Below, piece by piece: positions 60,848 through 64,000 of a DNA stretch of 64,000 nt (position 1 is its first letter; each line of letters starts with the position of its first letter). The stretch comes from Nonlabens spongiae (lineage in GTDB: Bacteria; Bacteroidota; Bacteroidia; Flavobacteriales; Flavobacteriaceae): contig NZ_CP019344.1 in NCBI RefSeq assembly GCF_002117125.1, positions 124,001 to 188,000 on the forward strand, written 5' to 3'. The notes beneath the pieces are model-generated. The model made no database searches and was not told the origin of the DNA. It was given only the letters and a program-made list of their open reading frames with translations. The position numbers and the translations under genes were made by a program.

Positions 60848-63034
60848 CTATCTCGTAAATAGTAATTCTCTATACTTAGTGAGTGGCCAGATCTCGTCAT
60901 CTACCAGTAGTTCCAGTTTGTCACAGTGGTATCTGATCTCATCAAAAAATGGCTTTACCTCGTCGCAATAAATGTCTGCACACTTTACAGCATCATCGCT
61001 ATTGTTTGCCTTTTTACGGGCTTCAATCATATCGGTAATTCCCTTATTGATCTTCTCAATATGCTCAGAGATCTCTTCGATGATGGTCATTTGTTCTTTG
61101 GCAACTTTCTTGAAATCCTTACCGTAGATATCTTTAAGACCTCTCACATTTTTGATGAGTGTATTTTGATATTTGATCGCTGTTGGGATTACATGATTGC
61201 GAGCTATATCTCCTAAAAGACGACCCTCAATTTGGATGCGCATGGCATATTCTTCCACTTCAATCTCATAACGCGCTTCAGACTCAACGCGGCTCATGAT
61301 ATTGAGCTCTTCAAATAATTTCAAGCTCTTCTCAGAGACTTTAGCTTTTAAGGCAGTTGGTGTGGTTTTGTTATTGCTTAGGCCACGTTTTTTAGCTTCT
61401 TTTTCCCAAGCTTCTCCATAACCATCGCCTTCAAAGCGTATTTTCTTACTTTCCTTAATGTATTCTCTCAATACATTAAAGATCGCTTCATCTTTCTTGA
61501 GTTTTTTACCTTTAATAAGGGCATCGACTTCTTCTTTGAATTCGTTCAATTGTTTTGCAACGATAGCATTAAGCACGGTCATCGGGTTAGCACAGTTTGC
61601 AGTGGAACCTACGGCACGTAGCTCAAATTTGTTACCTGTAAAGGCAAATGGCGAAGTTCTATTACGATCTGTATTGTCAAGAATTACCTCTGGAATCTTA
61701 CCTACTACGTTAAGCTTGAGATCTGTTTTTTCTTGAGGTGATAGTTTGCCGTCAGTCACTTTTTCCAGCTCATCAAGAACAGCGGTCAACTGTGAACCGA
61801 TAAATACAGAGATAATTGCTGGTGGCGCTTCATTTGCCCCTAGACGGTGGTCGTTTGAAGCACTTGCAATTGTCGCTCTGATCAGTTCCTCGTTGTCATA
61901 AACCGCTTTAATCGTATTTACAAAAAAGGTCAAGAACTGAAGGTTCTTCATAGGCGTGCTGCCTGGAGAAAGGAGGTTAGTTCCCGTGTTAGTCGCAAGG
62001 GACCAGTTGTTGTGCTTACCAGAACCATTTACCCCAGCAAACGGCTTCTCGTGAAACAATACCCTAAAATTATGTCTAGAAGCCACTTTCCGCATCACAT
62101 CCATAAGTAGAGAATTGTGATCTACCGCTAGGTTTGCTTCTTCAAAAATAGGGGCAAGCTCAAATTGATTTGGTGCAACCTCGTTGTGACGTGTTTTCAC
62201 CGGTATACCTAAAAGCATACATTCTGTTTCCATATCGCGCATAAAATTCATCACACGAGAAGGAATAGATCCAAAGTAATGATCGTCTAGCTGCTGTCCT
62301 TTTGCTGATGCATGTCCTAATAATGTACGACCTGCAAGTTGAATATCTGGTCGGCTATCGGCTAGGGCTTTATCGATCAAGAAATATTCTTGTTCCCATC
62401 CTAAAGTCGCCATCACCTTAGTGACATTCTTATCAAAGTATTTACAAACTGCCGTCGCCGCTTGATCCACGGCCTGAAGACTACGTAATAAAGGCGTTTT
62501 GTAATCTAGAGCTTCACCGGTGTAGGCAACAAATACGGTAGGAATACATAAAGTTGTTCCCATTATAAAAGCTGGAGAAGTAGGGTCCCATGCCGTGTAG
62601 CCTCTTGCTTCAAAGGTATTTCTGATTCCACCATTAGGGAAAGAAGATGCATCTGGCTCTTGTTGTACTAACTGACCACCACCAAATTTTTCCAATACCT
62701 CACCATCCATTTCCTGCTCAAAAAAGGCATCATGCTTTTCTGCAGTTGCACCAGTTAGAGGTTGGAACCAGTGCGTGTAGTGAGTCGCGCCATTTGATAT
62801 GGCCCACTCTTTCATGCCGGTAGAAATATGGTCTGCAATTCCACGATCAATCTTGGAACCATTTACAATGGCATCGAGAACGCTCTTGTAAGCTTCCTTA
62901 GTTAAATATTGACGCATTGCAGCCTTATTGAAAACATGCTTGCCGAAGATTTCTGATCTTCTCTGAGGTTCTTCTACTTCAACAGGTTGACGGTTAAATG
63001 TTTGCTTTAAAGCTTGAAATCTTAGCGTGGACAT
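60848..63034 (-). CDS. glnN: glutamine synthetase, type III
   Basis: Makes glutamine from glutamate, ammonia and ATP; the hexadimeric GSIII of Bacteroidota. 728 residues, the typical size. N-terminal FGKHVFNKAAMRQYL and the GSIII insertion; catalytic NGATHYTHWFQPLTGATAEKHDAF, MATLGWEQEYFLID, PVKTRHNEVAPNQFELAPIFEEANLAVDHN-type core (markers: TRHNEVAPNQFE, GVNGSGKHNNWS), then NDHRLGANEAPPAIISVFIG. C-terminal helical extension to residue 728. Presumably regulated by nitrogen, but no operator is recognised. Confidence 0.96.
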   Translation of the reverse strand: MSTLRFQALKQTFNRQPVEVEEPQRRSEIFGKHVFNKAAMRQYLTKEAYKSVLDAIVNGSKIDRGIADHISTGMKEWAISNGATHYTHWFQPLTGATAEKHDAFFEQEMDGEVLEKFGGGQLVQQEPDASSFPNGGIRNTFEARGYTAWDPTSPAFIMGTTLCIPTVFVAYTGEALDYKTPLLRSLQAVDQAATAVCKYFDKNVTKVMATLGWEQEYFLIDKALADSRPDIQLAGRTLLGHASAKGQQLDDHYFGSIPSRVMNFMRDMETECMLLGIPVKTRHNEVAPNQFELAPIFEEANLAVDHNSLLMDVMRKVASRHNFRVLFHEKPFAGVNGSGKHNNWSLATNTGTNLLSPGSTPMKNLQFLTFFVNTIKAVYDNEELIRATIASASNDHRLGANEAPPAIISVFIGSQLTAVLDELEKVTDGKLSPQEKTDLKLNVVGKIPEVILDNTDRNRTSPFAFTGNKFELRAVGSTANCANPMTVLNAIVAKQLNEFKEEVDALIKGKKLKKDEAIFNVLREYIKESKKIRFEGDGYGEAWEKEAKKRGLSNNKTTPTALKAKVSEKSLKLFEELNIMSRVESEARYEIEVEEYAMRIQIEGRLLGDIARNHVIPTAIKYQNTLIKNVRGLKDIYGKDFKKVAKEQMTIIEEISEHIEKINKGITDMIEARKKANNSDDAVKCADIYCDEVKPFFDEIRYHCDKLELLVDDEIWPLTKYRELLFTR

Positions 63035-63144
63035 AATTTTTTATATGATTAAACGCGGCAAAAATAAAGTATTTTTACATACCCCTAAAAAATTTAGGGT
63101 GTCAGTGTGATAAAATTAACTATTTGGTAATTTAACCCTTTCTT

Positions 63145-64000
63145 TTAAGGGGTTTGAAATATCAAATAGATAAAAAGTGCGTAGGCGCCTAACATAAGTA
63201 GTCCTTTGTAACTATTGATGGTATATTGTTTTGAAATAAAAGCAAGAGGTAATAAACAAAAAGCAAATCCCAGCATCCAGAAAATATCGTTTTCTAACAG
63301 TCCCAAATTACTCTCGTCGAGAATAATGGGTTCTATCAGTGAAGTGATTCCCAAGACTGATCCTATATTAAAGATGTTAGAACCGATCAAGTTCCCGAGG
63401 CTTATAGCCTTTTCCTTTTTAACGGCAGCAATAATTGATGCCGCCAGCTCAGGTACTGAAGTTCCTATGGCGACCATACTCACGGCAATAACACTTTCAG
63501 GGATTTCAAGATAAGTAGCAATCGTTGTTGCGCCATCAACCAGAAGTTCTGAGCCACCCCAGAGTAAACCTCCACCAGCGATCATGAAAAAAATAATTTT
63601 CCCCCACGACTGAGAAGCAATCTCTTCATCTGGTAGAATCATGGGAGGTTTCTTTTTGGCCTTTCTGATAAGAAAAAAGACAAATAAAACCAGTAGGCCT
63701 ACCAGTATCAATCCTTCCAGTCTGGTAAGGTTTTGATCCCAGCTTATCAACAAATAGAGTAGTATACTAAAACCCATCATCCAGGGCCAGTTGAATTTAA
63801 AAAAGTCCCTATCAATTTCTAAAGATGATATGATTGCCGTGAGAGCTAGTACCAGTCCTAAATTAGCAATATTAGAGCCTACAACATTCCCTAGAGCGAT
63901 TCCGCTAGAGCCATTTATAGCTCCTTGCACGCTCACTAGTAATTCTGGGGCGCTGGTGGCAAAAGAAACTACGGTAAGACCTATGATCAGGCGTGATAAA
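63145..64000 (-). CDS. K+-dependent Na+/Ca2+-type antiporter (CaCA/YrbG family), N-terminus outside window
   Basis: Inner-membrane cation antiporter. The frame runs from the stop at 63145 to the right edge, about 285 codons; the internal Met at 63936 is not the start. It includes both alpha repeats: VVSFATSAPELLVSVQGA with GNVVGSNIANLGLVLAL upstream, and VAIGTSVPELAASIIAAV with GNLIGSNIFNIGSVLGI downstream. About eight membrane helices are visible. It should exchange Ca2+ for Na+ or K+; the ion is inferred. Confidence 0.93.
   Translation of the reverse strand, partial: LSRLIIGLTVVSFATSAPELLVSVQGAINGSSGIALGNVVGSNIANLGLVLALTAIISSLEIDRDFFKFNWPWMMGFSILLYLLISWDQNLTRLEGLILVGLLVLFVFFLIRKAKKKPPMILPDEEIASQSWGKIIFFMIAGGGLLWGGSELLVDGATTIATYLEIPESVIAVSMVAIGTSVPELAASIIAAVKKEKAISLGNLIGSNIFNIGSVLGITSLIEPIILDESNLGLLENDIFWMLGFAFCLLPLAFISKQYTINSYKGLLMLGAYALFIYLIFQTP

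Noticed and set aside
1..64000. CRISPR array, insertion sequence, prophage, rRNA or tRNA genes
   Set aside because: No regularly spaced repeats, transposase, phage structural genes or stable RNA signatures were found on either strand by reading.

Overview
The window is chromosomal DNA of a member of the Bacteroidota, almost certainly a marine flavobacterium. Supporting signs are type IX secretion (PorQ plus two proteins with C-terminal sorting domains), many exported proteins ending their signal peptide in AQ or SAQ, a type III glutamine synthetase, the rpmB-rpmG-DUF4295 cluster, PorQ followed by cytidylate kinase, Bacteroidota-type promoter boxes (TAnnTTTG), and no visible Shine-Dalgarno pattern. 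The palindrome CGCTTTCGCGAAAGCG, present 17 times, recalls the Nonlabens/Dokdonia group; that placement is from memory and was not searched.

Layout. 1-5 kb: rRNA methyltransferase (cut by the left edge), CoA-binding protein, a lipoprotein and a large secreted metalloprotease. 5-13.6 kb: clpC facing away from gyrA, a TPR protein, an NlpC/P60 peptidase and a thiolase. 13.6-26.5 kb: PgpH-like HD phosphodiesterase, an exported protein with a PAP2 lipoprotein, topoisomerase IB, a large propeller lipoprotein with rnhB, a porin, cinA and the rpmB-rpmG-DUF4295 operon. 26.7-35.3 kb: a TPR histidine kinase, a HAD hydrolase shortened by a late stop codon, a geranylgeranyl-reductase-like flavoprotein, small beta-barrels, xerD, aroQ and a barrel pseudogene with five in-frame stops. 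35.3-44 kb: lpd, pyrD, an esterase, a LysE exporter, nadC-yihY, a chalcone-isomerase-like protein and a GAF histidine kinase. 44-54.8 kb: two small DoxX-like proteins, a PAS protein resembling a degenerate kinase, an M48 protease with an RNA methyltransferase, ung, a T9SS cargo and mtaB-porQ-cmk. 55-64 kb: pyrF and prfA separated by an unusual nuclease-ImmA fusion, an OMP-msrA pair, purM, glutamine synthetase III and a cation antiporter (cut by the right edge).

Most of the window is ordinary core genome. The unusual layer is the palindrome family. Eleven of 17 short copies lie inside genes and are translated in only two of three possible frames (AFAKA or LSRKR). In porQ the copy supplies the signal-peptidase site. 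Two 82-bp relatives, about 90% identical to each other, carry a 66-bp structured insert between bases 10 and 11 of the same palindrome; one is intergenic and the other is translated in frame inside msrA. The second candidate is the PD-(D/E)xK nuclease plus ImmA/IrrE metallopeptidase fusion, bounded by 9-bp direct repeats between prfA and pyrF. No rRNA, tRNA, CRISPR array, insertion sequence or prophage was recognised.
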